From Phoronis australis (lineage: Eukaryota > Phoronida > Phoronidae), in assembly GCA_002633005.1 (NCBI GenBank), contig NMRA01000104.1, positions 8,824-72,823 of the forward strand: a DNA stretch of 64,000 nucleotides, written 5' to 3'. Positions 34,826 through 49,800 of the stretch are shown one piece after another (within the stretch, counting starts at the first letter, position 1; each line of letters begins with the position of its first letter). The notes below the pieces were generated by a model, which saw only the letters and a list, made by a program, of their open reading frames with translations, made no database searches and had not been told where the DNA came from. The translations under genes were made by a program, and so were the position numbers.

Positions 34826-34889
34826 ATGGACACATTTCTGTGTGGAGTACTTACAGTTTTCCTGTTGGGTCTGGCTACTGGCCAAATAG
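34826..34889 (+). CDS. L1-type CAM exon 1: start codon and signal peptide
   Basis: The ATG sits in the strong context acaccATGg. It reads MDTFLCGVLTVFLLGLATGQ, a typical secretory signal with a hydrophobic core and small residues near the expected cleavage. Donor gtaagc; ends in phase 1. Confidence 0.85.
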
Positions 34890-37800
34890 GTAAGCACATG
34901 AAGCTGGTATTTGTCATGTTCCGTGGTTTCTGAAACATTTGCTGGTAAAAAAATGTTTTTCAAGTGAAGAATCTCGTGGATCATACCATTATGTTCATGT
35001 GTTATATTTTATCAATTAGTTTGATGGAAAACAGGTGCCGAATGTACATTTTTAATGAAAACATTGCACTTCTGCCTAAGTAAAGTAGCTGCTCACCTCC
35101 AGAGGTCACTCTCCATCAAATATTTTTGAAGCACCAGCTTTCAACAGAAGAAAATACATTTTTGACAACCTTGATTGCTACAGAAACACCTTATGTACAC
35201 GGTGGTTCTGTGACTTTCTTTAAATAGTCTAGATTTTCTATATTTATGGAGATGACCAGAGCTTCTCCTAATGTGAAACTTTTCACTGGAAACTTGCAAA
35301 TGAGGAACTTACCAGGTGGTGGCTGTGAAATTAAGTCCAAACTAATGTATCCAGGTGACAAAGTACCTTTATCCTGTGGACAGGTCTACACTGATGACCA
35401 CCTTTCTTTTATCAATGTATTCAGATGATAAAAACAAACTTATTTTTCATTAGTGCCATCTGTTGAATATTAAGTCGGCCATTCTGTGAATGGCTACAAT
35501 AACTTGTGTGGGATTCTTTCAACGCCTCTTAGCTGAGAAGTCCGTTGACAACTGTAAGAGTGTCGTTCTGTGAAAAGCTGGTGAGAGCTAGCAAATTCTG
35601 AGGCTTAAAGGCCTTGACAGAAAACCACAAACATTGTTTCCCCCTAGAGAAACAGAATTTTTATTTTTTTGCAAAATTCCACGTCAGTTGTGGTGAAAGT
35701 TATAGTAACCTCCGTGACAAATCGTGATTTTTAACCAACACATTGACATGCATATTAGCATTCAAGCGTTACTTCTGTTTGCGCCATCTTTCTATGGTCG
35801 TCAAGGATTGTAACTTATTTGATTTTATGGTATGGTAATTGAAGAAATGTGGTTAAAATTCTTCAATTTGGGACAAAAGCTATTATCAAAATTGCCATTT
35901 TAATAGTCTAACTACCTTGGTGCAAATGCTAAAAAGTTTTATCAAGTGTTGCTTGGTAACAGCTGTACCATAGACACCATGATAAAAGCAAATTGAAATT
36001 TCTTGAAAAGTGTAATTTCTTTTGAAATAGTCATCAAAATGCTCGTTCTATTTAGTCACATATTGAAGTATTTTTACTGTGCTATGTTTTTGCCAAAAAT
36101 GTCTAGTAAAGTGCAGAAAATAACTTCCAGTTTTATTAAAAATTATCCAGTTGTATGGTGTGCTTTTTGCTCTCTTCCAGTCTACCTACCACCAGTGATA
36201 ACTGAACAGCCAGCTGAGGAGACCTTATTCACAGCAGGCGCTGCTCAAATTAAACTCTACTGTCAAGCAAAAGGAGTACCAATGCCTAGGTGAGCGGTGT
36301 CTTGTCATTATTGTTCAGCCTACAGTAACTGTTGTCCTATCAACGCACTAGACTTTCAGAAATGCGTTCTCCGCCACCAGTTCATAGACTGATTGCCATT
36401 TTTGAATGGCATTTAAATATGTGGTGTGGTTACATGAGCCAAAAAAGTTATTCAATGTGACATATAAAAATATTGACATTTGAAAGTCGGCACACCAGCT
36501 TCCTAATGACTCACTGAGTGACCTAACCGGGCTTGAAGATGACAAAACAGTACTTTGTTTCATCCCTGCTAATGTAGAAATTAGTATTGCGGAAGTCCTT
36601 AGCAAACAAGGTTCAGATTGTTGTCTTCGCGTGCTCCAGATATACCTATATTTTGGTATATCACCCCCCCAAACACTACTTGTTTTATAGCCAAAGCTAC
36701 GCCTAAGTTGTTTTGAAGATCTTACTGTCGAAATGGCATGTTTTTCTCTTCATCTTTCCAAACACTGTCAGTGACCTCCTATTGACCGATCAGCTTTTGT
36801 TTATTTTGCATAGTTTTGATTATGACCTTTGTCAGTATTGTTCATTGAGCTAATTACGCTGAACAACAACCCAGTAAGTTATACATGCGTATGGTGAAAA
36901 TTGCCTCTCAGGGTTAAGGCCCTATTAGCTTGTGTTTGTTATTGTGGGAACCTGACTGGCCCTTGTCCAGTCAGGATGACTGTGTTAGCTCCACTAGACA
37001 TGCTGTTTTTAGATCCTCTTGGGATATCAGTGAAACCAGGCAGAAAAACAAGAGTTGGATTTTCTTTTTCCACTTGCATTAAAAATAACCATAACTGATT
37101 CCAAAATCTCTTTAGGTTGATGCACTTTTGTCTCGTTGGCTTTAAGTAAGCATAATTAACCCTTCAGATACTTTTGTTGAATATAGAAATAAAACCTTGT
37201 GGTATTTAAAAAAAAATAATGCGGTCAGTTTATAAAAAAAAATTTGTGAAAGGGTCGTCTGTTCTGATGACATCGTCATGCGTCTAGCAAGTCGCACAGT
37301 TTTGCTTCCAGCGTTCCTTATCAGTTGCGCCCTTCTTCGTGCGCAATCGCGACAAAATCCCATCAGTTGCAAGTAAAAACTATGGCCAAAGTTGCCCTTT
37401 GGCCATTTTTAAAAGCGTTGCGCGCAGTTTTAAAAATATTGTGCGATGGCAGTTATGTTACAAAGTTTGGAGCGTAAAGTTAGTGCTACTCATTTTTTTT
37501 GAAAAAAACGAAGTAAATATTCTCTTGCTTCTGTTTCTTTCTTGTTGGGAATAAAATTGAAAACATTCAAGCGCTTGACAAGGTCTTGTCACCAGACTGT
37601 GATAAAGTAGCTGATAGACTAGTGTTAAATACTCTAGTGTGAAGGTTGAAGTGAGGTATAGCAGCAATCTTTGTTTAATTCCGTCTGCTGTGCGGTGGTA
37701 TTACAAAATGATTCCTACGAAAATATTCAATGTCTTCAAAAATTTTTAAGTGATAAGAGGTCAAAGATGATTCTATAAAGAAGAAAATAAAAAAGTTGTT

Positions 37801-40800
37801 ACCACAGTGGGAAATTGTGTCAAGCGTTATTTACAAGGTGTATGCTGTGTGTAAATTTTGTGTTGGTTGGACAATAAATGCAACAGAATATGTGACAGTA
37901 TCGTACTTGGCGAACATTTTTTCCCGCCTAAAAATCTATGATAAGGTGTTAGTACTTGGTGAAAAAATTCTAATTACCCATCTGCATGAATTTCAAGTGT
38001 GTTGTGAAGATGAAAAGCATGCTTATATCAGCCTTGTGTCCATAGTCAAGATGGTCCAGTGGTCAAGATGGTCCATTGGTCATATGTGACTTCAACAGGG
38101 TGCTAGTGTTATGTGTAGGTTGACCATTAACGTCAAGATAGAAGATAAGAGTGAATTATAGCTGTGAACTCTTAAGGATGCTACTGGTTTAGAAACAATT
38201 CTTTGTGAATCTTATTTTTATGTCCAACAACCAAGTCCAGGAATGAGTTTGTGCTTTTGGACTGATTTGGGTTTTAATGGGTGATGTGTGCAGTTTTATA
38301 TTGAAGAATTGACATGTGCCAAAGAAAAAATTAAGTTTCACCAAGTAATGTGGTGGTTTGCAATGATAACACTGCATGCAGGGTAGGGTTCAATAATGCT
38401 AGGACCTTGCGAGGACCTTATGAAAAGCAAGACTGTGAGATTACAGGAGATCATGTATTTTAAATGAGAAGATTTGATTTAGGCTAGATTTTTCTAGTCG
38501 CGAGACAGCTACTGAACTCTACTCAAGGTTTTAACTTCTTTCACTGGACTTATTTGTGTGCAAGGATGAACTGTGATGCTGAGAGAGGTTGGTGTACCTC
38601 CAACTGCTTTACAGCCTGAAGCTTTCATTCAGTCATGCTACCTGATGAAGCTTACACTATTCTGGCATTGTTAGTAGAACAACCACAGTTGCCTTGTTGG
38701 AGACCATGTAGACATTGTGTGGTTACTGGACATAATTCATTACAAGCAAGCCAGTTGGGCACAGTGTAAACAGACAATTAGGCTTGTGGTTTGTGATGCC
38801 ATGTTTCAGACACATTTAGCTGATTGGTGAGACAAGCAGCTTCCACCTTGTCTATGGTGTCAGGATGCTGTCACTACATACTGCAGGTGTCAAGGCTATA
38901 GGCACAACTGAAGCTACTTGTAGTGAAAACTACACTCATAAGCGTGTCACTTTTGAAGCTTTATTCTGCAACAGCAGCAAAATGTCACACTTTTTGACAG
39001 ATATTTACATACTTACGCCACTGTGTTGAAGGGGGGAAGGGCATTTTTGACGTTATCATTGGTAAAAATGCATATCCTTTTGTTATGTTTTCAAGACATT
39101 TTCCGTTGTGTTCTGCATTCCTTGTAGAACTTGAAAAATGACCAGCTAGAATGTCTGAACATCAAGTACTAAGTTATTAGTGTAGATGACATGATGTCCA
39201 TATGCGCATACAGAATAACAATCTTACTGAAGTAGGCCTACAACCCACCATGTTTTCAGTGTTAATTACTGTTTGTAAGGGTGTATGTGTCATCCATGTA
39301 ACAGTAGAAAGTGATATAAATGGACCAACAAATGGTCTTGCTTCTGTATTCACCTCCACTGAGCAAGCAATAACCAAAACAGATGGTGTTAGGTCATTGT
39401 CTTTCTGTCACAGAATTGACTGAGAAGAGTAAAGATGCTGGCTTCCTGCTGGGCCATTCATGTCACAGTCAATTTTCCTTCCTTGGATGATAAATGCTCG
39501 CTAGGGGAACTGAAATTAAGAAAGATTTCAAGATAATCAAGGATCTGCATAATTTACTAATGTAATATCAAAGACAATTGCTTCTCCATTCAATGCCTGG
39601 CTACATATTGTTCATGCATGTTCACATGTATTCCCTTGTTCCATTTCTTAGACACCACTACAACATACTGTTTATATTGTTCATGCCTGACCGCATGTAT
39701 TCCCTTGTCCCATTTCATAGGCAGGATTAAAACATACTGTTTGTAGGGGTTTCTGCGGTCATCTTATCTCCTTGCAGGATCCTAGATCCGGACACCCAAC
39801 TTTTTCATTGAGGAATGTTTTCAACGGTAGTAATCACAAGGGTTCCGCATTTTGAGATCCAGTTTGATGCGCGTTATTCAGTGGAAAAAACCTTCTCAAA
39901 ATATGGAAGTGACTATTATCAGCTGGGAATAAGATTTCGTGTGAATGTAACACTGACAAAACAAAAAATGCTTGGTGGTTTTTCAAAGACGAATACGTGT
40001 GCATGAGTTTTTTCAGTGTCAGTTGTGTGAATCTGTGGATTTAAGCTGCTGTGCATTAGACATGCTTGCAAAGTTCACTGTATCTTTGCATTGTGTGCTG
40101 GGTATTCTCTCTGTGTCTCTGTTCTTTGCTTTATTTCATGCAGATTGAAATATTTTCTCATTTTAACACTTCGCTGTTGTACAAGCTGCCATCACGACAT
40201 TTTTATATAAACCTCTGAAAGCTAGCAATGCTGTGATGTACATCTGGTACCTGTTATTGTTTAAATACCATTTTTGCATGCCTGTCTTTCAAAACAATGA
40301 CCTCATTGTTGTAAAATGCATTGTTATTGGCTACAAGCCATAAACGGAGATGAGCTTCAGTTGAATGTTTATGTTCATGTTCTGGGTGTAGGACTGGCAC
40401 ATACAACCTGCTAATAAAGTATGTGTATTGATTGTGGCCCATGTTTGTGTTCTGACATGTGCTGTAGAAGAATAGTAGACCATGGGTCAGTGTGCATGAC
40501 ATCACATGTTATGTTGTCATATGGTGTGCAGTGTGTTGGCCACATGCACACACACAGACACACACAAGTGTAAATAACCTGTGAGCTTTCTGCCAGTAGT
40601 ATTCTTTCAAATCATATAGTTCTACTGTTTCTATTCCTAAATAGTTCTGTCCTAAGGCCTTTTCAAACTAGCAACATTGTCAGGCAAAAAGTTGCACATC
40701 ACATTGGCCAAAAAGTGGCAAAGCTTTGCACTGCTCGAGGGTGCTGGATCGGATCGACCAATACCAGACTTGACAAGTTACAAACTACAACTGAATTTCT

Positions 40801-43800
40801 GTCAAATTTGAAAAAAAAAACATAAGCATGGATGACATCCAGCTTTTGAATGATTATTTACTCCTCAGCATACAAACCAGTAAAATTTGTTCACTGTCTG
40901 TTGTGCACGTTGCAATTATTTTCATGTACTGATCTATGGGCAAGACTTGTCTGCTGTCATAATTCGTCTAGTAGGATTTCTATTGGTCCTCATTACTGTA
41001 ACCTTTAGATTAGGTATAGCTTCATATTAAGTTAAAGTTTCTGCTAATTTGCACTGGTCAAACATGGTTATAAAGACTGATTATGTACTGAGAATAAGTA
41101 TGTTGGTAATGCAAGTGGAATTTTTGATTGGTCTTTGACTGGTCTCCTCTTGGCCATTTCTGCAATCAGGGTCCTAGCAAAGTTGTACAAGGTTGGATAG
41201 GTTTGGCTTTCCTGCAACTCATCCACTGACATGTAATGCATGCTGTGTGACATTTTGCAGTCATTCCTGGGTATAATCTTCATGTTGGCCTTCATGCGCA
41301 CATCATTTCAATGGGCAGTTTCTCTCATCTGAAACAAGCTTATGGGATAACCAACTGTGGTTCATCCTTGGTGTTGAACTTCGTCTTTTTTTAGCAGCTG
41401 AGATATTTTTGTCCTGGACATGTTTTGTATTAAATTTTGAAGTGGGAGAGCTGCCACGCTCTACTTCACCACATGTTTCACCAAGGGCACTTGAAGAATC
41501 TGACTCATGATAACATTTTCCCTACAATCGAGGAGTTTCAGTAGGTATCAGGATTTTGTCAAGCAAAAGTGTAAAAATTTGATGTTTATTTTGAAACATC
41601 CTTGAGCATTGGAAGTGGTAAAATATAGGCACTTCATGGAGACTTGTAGTATCACCATTTGTAGAGTAAGAGGTTTTATCAAGTTTGATGAATCTTATTT
41701 TCACATGTACTTTTAATTGCCTCTTTAGGTATTAGCGTACATTCCTGTTCTCGAAGAACAAATTATGTTTTGATCCTCAGTGACATGTGTCAGTTACAGA
41801 TTTGAGCTGTACAAAATGTACTTATGAGTGAGTTAATTATTGACCATTTTTCAAAACAAAATTAATTGGTTTTATCAGGGCTGAGCTCGTTCTGGCAAAA
41901 AAATCTTCACGATGAATTCTATCTAATAATTTACGAATTCTATCTCATAATTTATGAATTCTATCCCATAATTCAAGAGTCCAACATCACTTCATTGGTC
42001 ACCATTTTGCTAGCATAGGCTAGTAATCTCTAGAGCATACTCGCCTTATCATTTTCGAGTCGTTAGCATCTGCCACACTGCTCGAAGAATTTTGAAATTG
42101 GGCAGATGTATTCCTATTGAATTGAGCACAAGGGACCTTGATTTTCGGACTAGTTCAACTACTGTGGCACCCTCTTGTGCCATTTTTGCATCTTGCCACA
42201 AAAATCAATTTTCATGAAATTAGTGTTCTCATTGAGAACATGGTTAATTTATTTATTTTATTTATTTATTGTTGTGATATTTAAAATGAGGGTGGACTCT
42301 TCAGTGATAGCACTGCTTTCCAAGAGGGCTTTCCAAGAGGGTTTTGGGAAGAGTTTGACTACAGAGATGTCCTCTAGGGGCAATTTAGGTTTGGTTGGGT
42401 ACACCTCAATATGGTACCCTGAGACATTTTCGTACAATGTGCCAAATAAGTTCCATGAGGGAGACTGTGGTACTTGTCCAGTTTTGGGCGATTCTCATTA
42501 TTTTTACGTCTGCTTCTTTGTCCTCTGCCTCCCAATCTGCCAGACTGCATAAAGAATGTAGATGTGTTCTTATTGCGAAGTGCATGACTGACGAAAAACT
42601 GTCCTGATCTACTGTGGTCCGCCTAGTGGCAATTTTAATTTTTTTGTGTCTGCCTGGATAAACTTGAGTTCTTTGATGGATCTTATAAAATTTGGAGTGA
42701 TCCTATTGAGGAGTTCACAACTGCTATTGATTTTTGGTCAGATCCAAATATTTGACACTCTGTTGTAGCAATTTTGTTGCTTGGCCAGGCTCATTATCTA
42801 AAAAAATTCCTTAGATACATCTCGTTAGAAACTCGACCAGTTTCACAGCACCTTTCACTTCCTCGAGGTTTTTATACAATTCCTGCTGTCCTCACGAAGA
42901 TATTTGTCAGGGAATTTGATAAAAAATCCGGCAATAAAATTTAATCGATTTATACCGGACTAAAACTAGTGATTTCTCCAACTATTTAGCTTCTGAAATT
43001 GAATTAATTGTAAACAGTTAGGTTTATAACATTTTTGCCCAAAGAAATGTCTTAAAAATTAACCAAAACAAAGGCATTAGTTTTCTGTTCTCTGTTACAC
43101 ATGGATTTAGTAACTCTTTGAACTGGGGTAGATAATTAGTGTGGCACAAAAGAGCTTCCAAAGACATAGCAATGCATTAGATTGATATCTGGACTGGCTT
43201 TGATTTAGAAACGGTTCTCTTCTACAGAGTTACAACCAAACAGCTGAGAATGTTTTTGTGATGTTGCGAAATTTGGTATATGTGTTTCTGTTGAGTTCGA
43301 CATCACATCTGTTGATTATTGGACAGATCTGACTACTCTGGTGCTCCCTTTTGGCAATTTGGGGTTTCTTTACATTTGCCTCAGTATCGACCCAGTTCCT
43401 TGATGGATCTTCAGGAAATTTGACCTAATGAGACGAGCACAACTGATGTCAATTTTTGGATTATTCTGACTACTGTGGAAATATTTTGAGCACCACTTAT
43501 ACCTTTACTATTTGCGATGTACGAGGTGGACTTGTGAACATTACAGATTACGCTTGTAAATAATTCATAGTTATAATAAGTGCTCCATCAGTGAGTCGAA
43601 AATGGCCAACCTCAAACCCAAAGTAAGATATGCGAATGGAGTGTTTTGTATTCAAAACTAACACCTGTGAACTCCGACCACAGCATAACCATAGTAAACA
43701 AGAAGTGCTGAAGTGCCTCATTTCATGACTGGATGTTTTTGTGAGAACCAACAAATTAAATAAAAACATTAGGCACTCACCATTGTGTGAAATCGTATAT

Positions 43801-46800
43801 CCTAGCCTAGTAGTAATTCTACCAAAACAGCAGCGCAAAATGAGCTTAAAAAGGGGATGCAACTATTTTTGTTATTACATTTGATAACAAAGCAGATCCC
43901 TCAGGTCTTATCTTGGTCATGCATTTTTAGATGTTAATTATTTTTGCCTGGGTATGTTTACACAGTCCAAGGAACAATAGAAAGTGATGTGAATGATGCA
44001 GCACAAGGCCTGATTGTTGGTTCTGTATTCTATGCTATAGATCTAACACAATGCCCTACTTGCTGTTGAACACTGTTTTGATCATTCTGTTGGCACGATG
44101 AAAGTGAATTCAGATTAAAGATACAAGCCAATAACCAATTTCAATTGTTCATTTTATAGTAAAATACATCCGAGGGGAATAGGAATTAATACAAAAATTT
44201 GTCAATGTATCTCCCAAGGTATCTATCCAGGGATATGTATTTTACTGAAGGTAAGATGAAAAATGGTTCTTTCCTCTTTAAGCCAAGTGATTTAACAAAA
44301 AGTTGTTGTTTTGCAGTTGCAGCAGTTCATGTATGCATGATCTTTGTAGAATCACCCTAAATTGGTTTCATGTTTGTATATTCCAGCATACAATGGAAGA
44401 AAGTGACACAAGGGGGCGATGAGTTGAGCTTGGACAAGAGCAGGATTGTGATCCAGGTGACGCCAGAAAGGACCACATTGTTGATCAATAGACCCGTCAA
44501 GGGTGATGAAGGACTGTATCAGTGTATAGCTGATGGAGGGAGGTCAGGAACTGCCATGTCCAGGGCAGGGAGAGTGAGGGAGGGATGTAAGTTGTGTCAA
44601 TGTTGAAGTCTAGGGTGCATGTAACATTTGAGGTGGTGAGGCATGCGTAACAAAAAGGCGTAGGCGTAGTGGGATGGGTGTAACTTCAGTGTCTCATGGT
44701 AAGTGTTTTTTGAAAGTCATATGTCTGTCTTTAGTACTTTTTGGCTGCTGGTTATATCAAATTAGCACCTAATGAAACTACACAGCAGAGATAATGACGT
44801 GGACAGTGTTGGCATGGGCCATGTGCTGAATTAGCAGCCACTTTCTGACAGATTTGTCGGTTATAGCATTCCCTGTTGGACACCCGCTGAAGACATATTA
44901 ACAGTTGAAAAAAAGACATGCAACAATTTGTGGCATGGATTTGTTGACATCCATTAGTTTTGGCATACATCTACCGATCTCCGATCTCTGTGTTTGCCAC
45001 TTGAATTTTGGACACGATATTCCATTGTTTTCAAAATAGACAGTGACTCATTGGAGCTTTGCAAAACTGTTCATAGCTCATTTATCAAGTCAACTATGGC
45101 TCAACTGGTCTCCACTTTTAAAATCTTTCAAAGTTTGCTGCTTTTATACCTGACAAGTGTGGAGGGTCTATTTGTTGTCTATCTTAACTGATGTTGTCTA
45201 AAGCCACCATGGTCTTCATTAGATAATCATGATTTCTATTTTAGATCTAAAACCAGTATCATTGTCTGAGGAAATAATTCCTGCAAGAGCTGGTGACTCA
45301 CTGCAGCTCCCATGTAGTGGTCCAAACAGTTATCCCAAGGCCAAGTACCACTGGTTACGTCTACCCAACGCTGGAGTTGACAGTCCTCATCCCCCTGTAC
45401 AGATAACGACCAACCGTCGTGTCGCCATCACTGAGCAAGGTACCTTTTTCTCATTCACCTTTTTGTTCAATGTTACAGTTATTGTTTTATGATAATGTGT
45501 CATTATGATGTTTCGTGTCTCTGGAAAAGAACGGATGTATTATAATTTTAGGCTTGCTTTATTCACGGAATTATGTACATACCCGTGGGTAGATACTTAA
45601 ATGTTGTGTTTTGAGAAAGTGATTGTGATGCATGGTAATATTGGGGACTTCATTGATTATAATTTATACAGTATCATCACTGATTTGAATACACCCAGCT
45701 ATTATTCACTCGTGCTGTGTGGGCAGGTGATAGTTATGTGTTGGCTACTAATGGAACTACTTGTCGTGACTTACAGAAAAGTTTTGATTGGAATTTCGAA
45801 ATTTTGATTTTGATCGTCTGGGCTATTCAAGGATGGCCTATCGTGACAAAATTGTGTTATGTGTCATTTAATCTCTACGAGATAAACGATTGTCAAAATC
45901 TGTTACACATTGTACAGTATTATAGTCTGAACAACATTCAGAAAACTCTAACACTGGCGTCCCAGTACTATTTGCTTTACATTGCTTTTTGGTAAACTTT
46001 GTCTTTGAATTACTTCATAACCACTGTGATGTAATTAATAGGGACTGCAAAGTTTTTCAGTTGTGTCACATTTTTATTCCTTGATGTGCACTTGGCTTCA
46101 TTTGTTGTTCAAAACTTGTTTTTTTGTCCAGGTGTGTTAACAGTTTGTTTGTGTCGACATAATCCTGGAAGTAGCTAAACAGTAACTGTAACGCTATTTG
46201 TTCATCCTACAGGTAACCTGCTGTTCACCTTTGTCAGCCAGGCTGACATGTATGATGGTCTGTCATTCAGCGGTTGGCACTATGCCTGTGTCTCTTACAA
46301 CCCAGCCATAAGGAAGAGTGAAATAGGCAGGCCTATAAAACTAAACATTACAGGAGGTGAGTTGATAGTCTTGTTTCTCAGTTGGGTTTGCACACATCAA
46401 GAAGCTGTCAGCCTCGATTTATCAATACTGCATAGAGTGTGCAAGTTATAGCTTGCTAAGGGAATGTCCAATTGCTGGTGTACCCCTAGGTTGCAGTTTT
46501 ATTTGCATTGCCTCAATGTCTATCTCGTTCTGTGATTGACGTAAATTATAACATTTAATGGTTATGTACGTATATAACAGGACATTAAACATCACTTGCT
46601 GGGCCGATTCAAGTTGTAAGTTCAATATACTTTGTTCTTTTTACCTAAACTTCTATAAGGACTAATCAACTTTGCTTATATTTTGTTTTGTGGAGGAAAT
46701 ACCACTTGTCAGTGTTTGACAAATTTGCATAATGTTGTGCCTCTTGTGTGGGATAATTAAGTTAGTTACGCACTGCAAAATCAGTTGACATTGCGAGTGA

Positions 46801-49800
46801 ACGTTGAAATAGCTAACATAGTTAAGGATTGTATAGTTTATAAGTACCGAAAACAAGTTTTCGCCAAATAATTAACCAAATACTTTGAGATTTTCACTTG
46901 TCCCAGTTTAATTGGCTTTTTCTCGGCTTCGGCAAATCGACTTTATTTGAACTTAGGAACACTAGTTCTCGAAAACGGCTTGATGGATTTCGCTGAAACT
47001 TTCCAAACTTAATATTTAGTCATCAATCTCAAAAACGCTATTAGGATTTTTGATGTATAAAGGCCTAGTTTTTGCGTAATGTGACAAAGACGAATACGAC
47101 TTCAATTTTTTACAAAAATACCTTACGTTTTGCGAATTGATTTGTCATAGAAACCAAACAAACAGACTAATCGAAAATTCCTAACAGTGTTTTTGAGGTA
47201 ACTGGTGAATTTTTCATTTAAAAAGGTTTCATTAAAATCGACCGAAGGGTTAGTTTGCTATAAATATACCTTTCTTCAAAATGAAATTTTGACTTAAAAA
47301 AGTTTTTACATAAAAATGATAATGGCACATAAATACAAAAAATATATTTATATTTCCTGGTCTTTGTTCTTTCAGAAAATATATACTTTTACTAGTTGAC
47401 AAAGCTTATTTTTTTGATATACGAGTTAGAATGGAGGCCACTAAATAAGGTTGGAGATAACCTTAAGTAGGCAGAAGTACCCTGGGGCTGGCCAGACTTA
47501 TACCGTCATGGGGCAAGTTTGGCTTTTTGGACCTAATGGTTTTGTATGCAACTTGCACTTTTATAATTGTAATGAAATCACCAATTGTATGTCCCTAAAA
47601 AGACTCCCTGTTTCAAGAGTGACGCTCAGAAGCTTCATCAAAAATTTCTATATTTCGAATGGGGGTCCAAACTAGCCTCACTTTCTAGTATGTTGGGGGA
47701 TTGTGACCATTAATGCATGGCTATTTTATTTGCAGCTGAACCAAGAACTACTCCAATGAAGTTGTTGTATAAGAACAGATCACCAGTGATTGCAGTGGCT
47801 GGGCGTCCATTTACACTCAACTGTGTCTTTGGTGGAAAGTAAGTTTAAAATTATTGCTGCAGTGAGTACCAGCAACGTTGGTTCCAGGGGCCGATGATGT
47901 CAGCCTGAGAGAGAGTACATTGCCAGAAATGTTGTAACATATACTAATGCACATGTGCAAAATCTTCCCAGCAACCCCCATAACAAACACATGTTATTGA
48001 CCTGTCATTACCAATTTAAAATTTAAGGAAGATAACTACTTAATTTGCCAATAGCCTGTTGCAGAGGGCGAATGTGGACACTTATTTTTGCCAAATATTA
48101 CCATTATTGCCAAATATTACCATTATTGCCAAATATTACCATTATTGCCAAATATTACCATTATTGCCAAATATTACCATTATTGCCAAATACTACCATT
48201 ATTGGCAAATATTACCATTATTGGCAAAAATGTTTCCACGTCCCTTGAGGTTTGAAGTTTGTCCTGTTCAGGGCTATGTAAACGATCGTCTAGAAACCAC
48301 TACTTGAACACACAGCTCATTGTTAAGTCAAGTTTGAGGTGAAATTCATTTCACAATCAGATTTGCGGATAGATTAAATGACAACCAGGAGTATTCAGAC
48401 AGGGCCTCATCCCAGTTTCATGTGATTTTTCAGAAAATATTTTCAGAAAATTTTCCACGTCCATTGTGCTGAAAATGGACCCACTTGCTGCTTTATGGCA
48501 TAATAGTCTTGATACAGTGCTAATTCGTAAATTCACAATTATAACTTCCAAAAAATATCCTGGGCAAAATTTAAAATTTCAGGTCAATGCTTTTTATTTG
48601 CTTCTAAGAAATATGGGAAACGATCCTTGCATATGGTTTAAAATGTGATTGACACCGCGGTGGGGTCACATGACACTGTATGTGGAAAATAGGTCATCTG
48701 GGTCATCCAAAAAGTCCAAATGTTTGGAGTTACGAATGCATTATTCAGTTTATTCCCAACTAAATCTTCTAGTGAGCAACAAGCCATAATAGAAAACTGC
48801 TCCACAGTCATTTTTGACCCAATTTTTTGTCTTACTCTGCAACAAAAATCAAGCCAAAATTTGAACCTGACATTGACCTCTTATATTTGGTCGTGTTCAG
48901 TTACCGGAATCACCACCCTGGTCTGGCATATTTTCCATGTTATTTTTTTCAGGTTCTTTACATGAATTGCATACAACACTGAAAGAACACATAGCATTAA
49001 ACATAGTGTTCGATTTGCATAAATGCCTTTGAAAAATTTGGTAATTTGTCAAAATAAGGCCACTCCTTGTAGCGTGGCTCTCATATTGCTGTCGTGAAAA
49101 TTGAACGTAAACATGTAACAGTAACATTCTGTTGTTTATTGCGTATGTTACGTATCGAGAAAAGTTGTTGTCTTCCTTTAGCTTGAATGAAACCGAATGG
49201 CAGAAACCGCCTTTTGTAAATTTTACTATGTTCAGGTAATAATCTCTGTTTCAGTTTACAATACCTGTCCAAAACACGAATCTTAAATATGATTCTAAAT
49301 TTAAACTTTTGTGGCTTTGCTCCATTTCATTACGATAAACCATTTGCAGTTTCCATGCAGGCCACTTTACGTTGACTGGTACGATTTCCCACGTCACAAT
49401 TGCAAAATCCAGGTCAAAATCCTTGACGCAGTTGTTATGTTTAACTATATGGGAGATGAATTCATGTCATGTTACGTCAGTTGAGCCTGTCAAATCATCA
49501 TTAAAGTGAGAGACAGTCCCTTCATATGCTTCTACTCGTAAAATGTTTTTCCATCTGTGTGTGTCATAGGCCGGCGCCAACCGTTAAGATAGATCGGCCA
49601 AAAGATTTCTTGATGCCACCTCGTGAACGACTATTTGAGACAGTGGACCAAACGGTGTTAAACATACGACGTGTTGAACCCACTGATGCAGGAAGTTGGA
49701 GGTGTACTGGAACACAAAATAATGGTGCTAAGGCCAAGGAAGAGTTCATTGATGTACAAGTTGAAAGTGAGTCATGTCTTAATTATGACGTTTCACTTGT

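Larger units (their letters stand above)
36290..44386. other. Large intron 2 of the adhesion gene
   Basis: 8.1 kb splitting Ig1. It contains a 69-bp duplication (39606-39745), a short CA-rich stretch (about 40546-40567), a 21-bp triplet (41912-41975) and two degenerate composite elements. No additional exon is evident. Confidence 0.6.

Noticed and set aside
34549-34984. - strand open frames of 82 and 129 codons over the adhesion gene start
   Set aside because: Antisense shadows of the leader and signal-peptide exon region, with no splice or family support.
48045-48307. Overlapping + frames with repeated YHYCQILPLLP
   Set aside because: Product of the 19-bp tandem repeat, not a gene.
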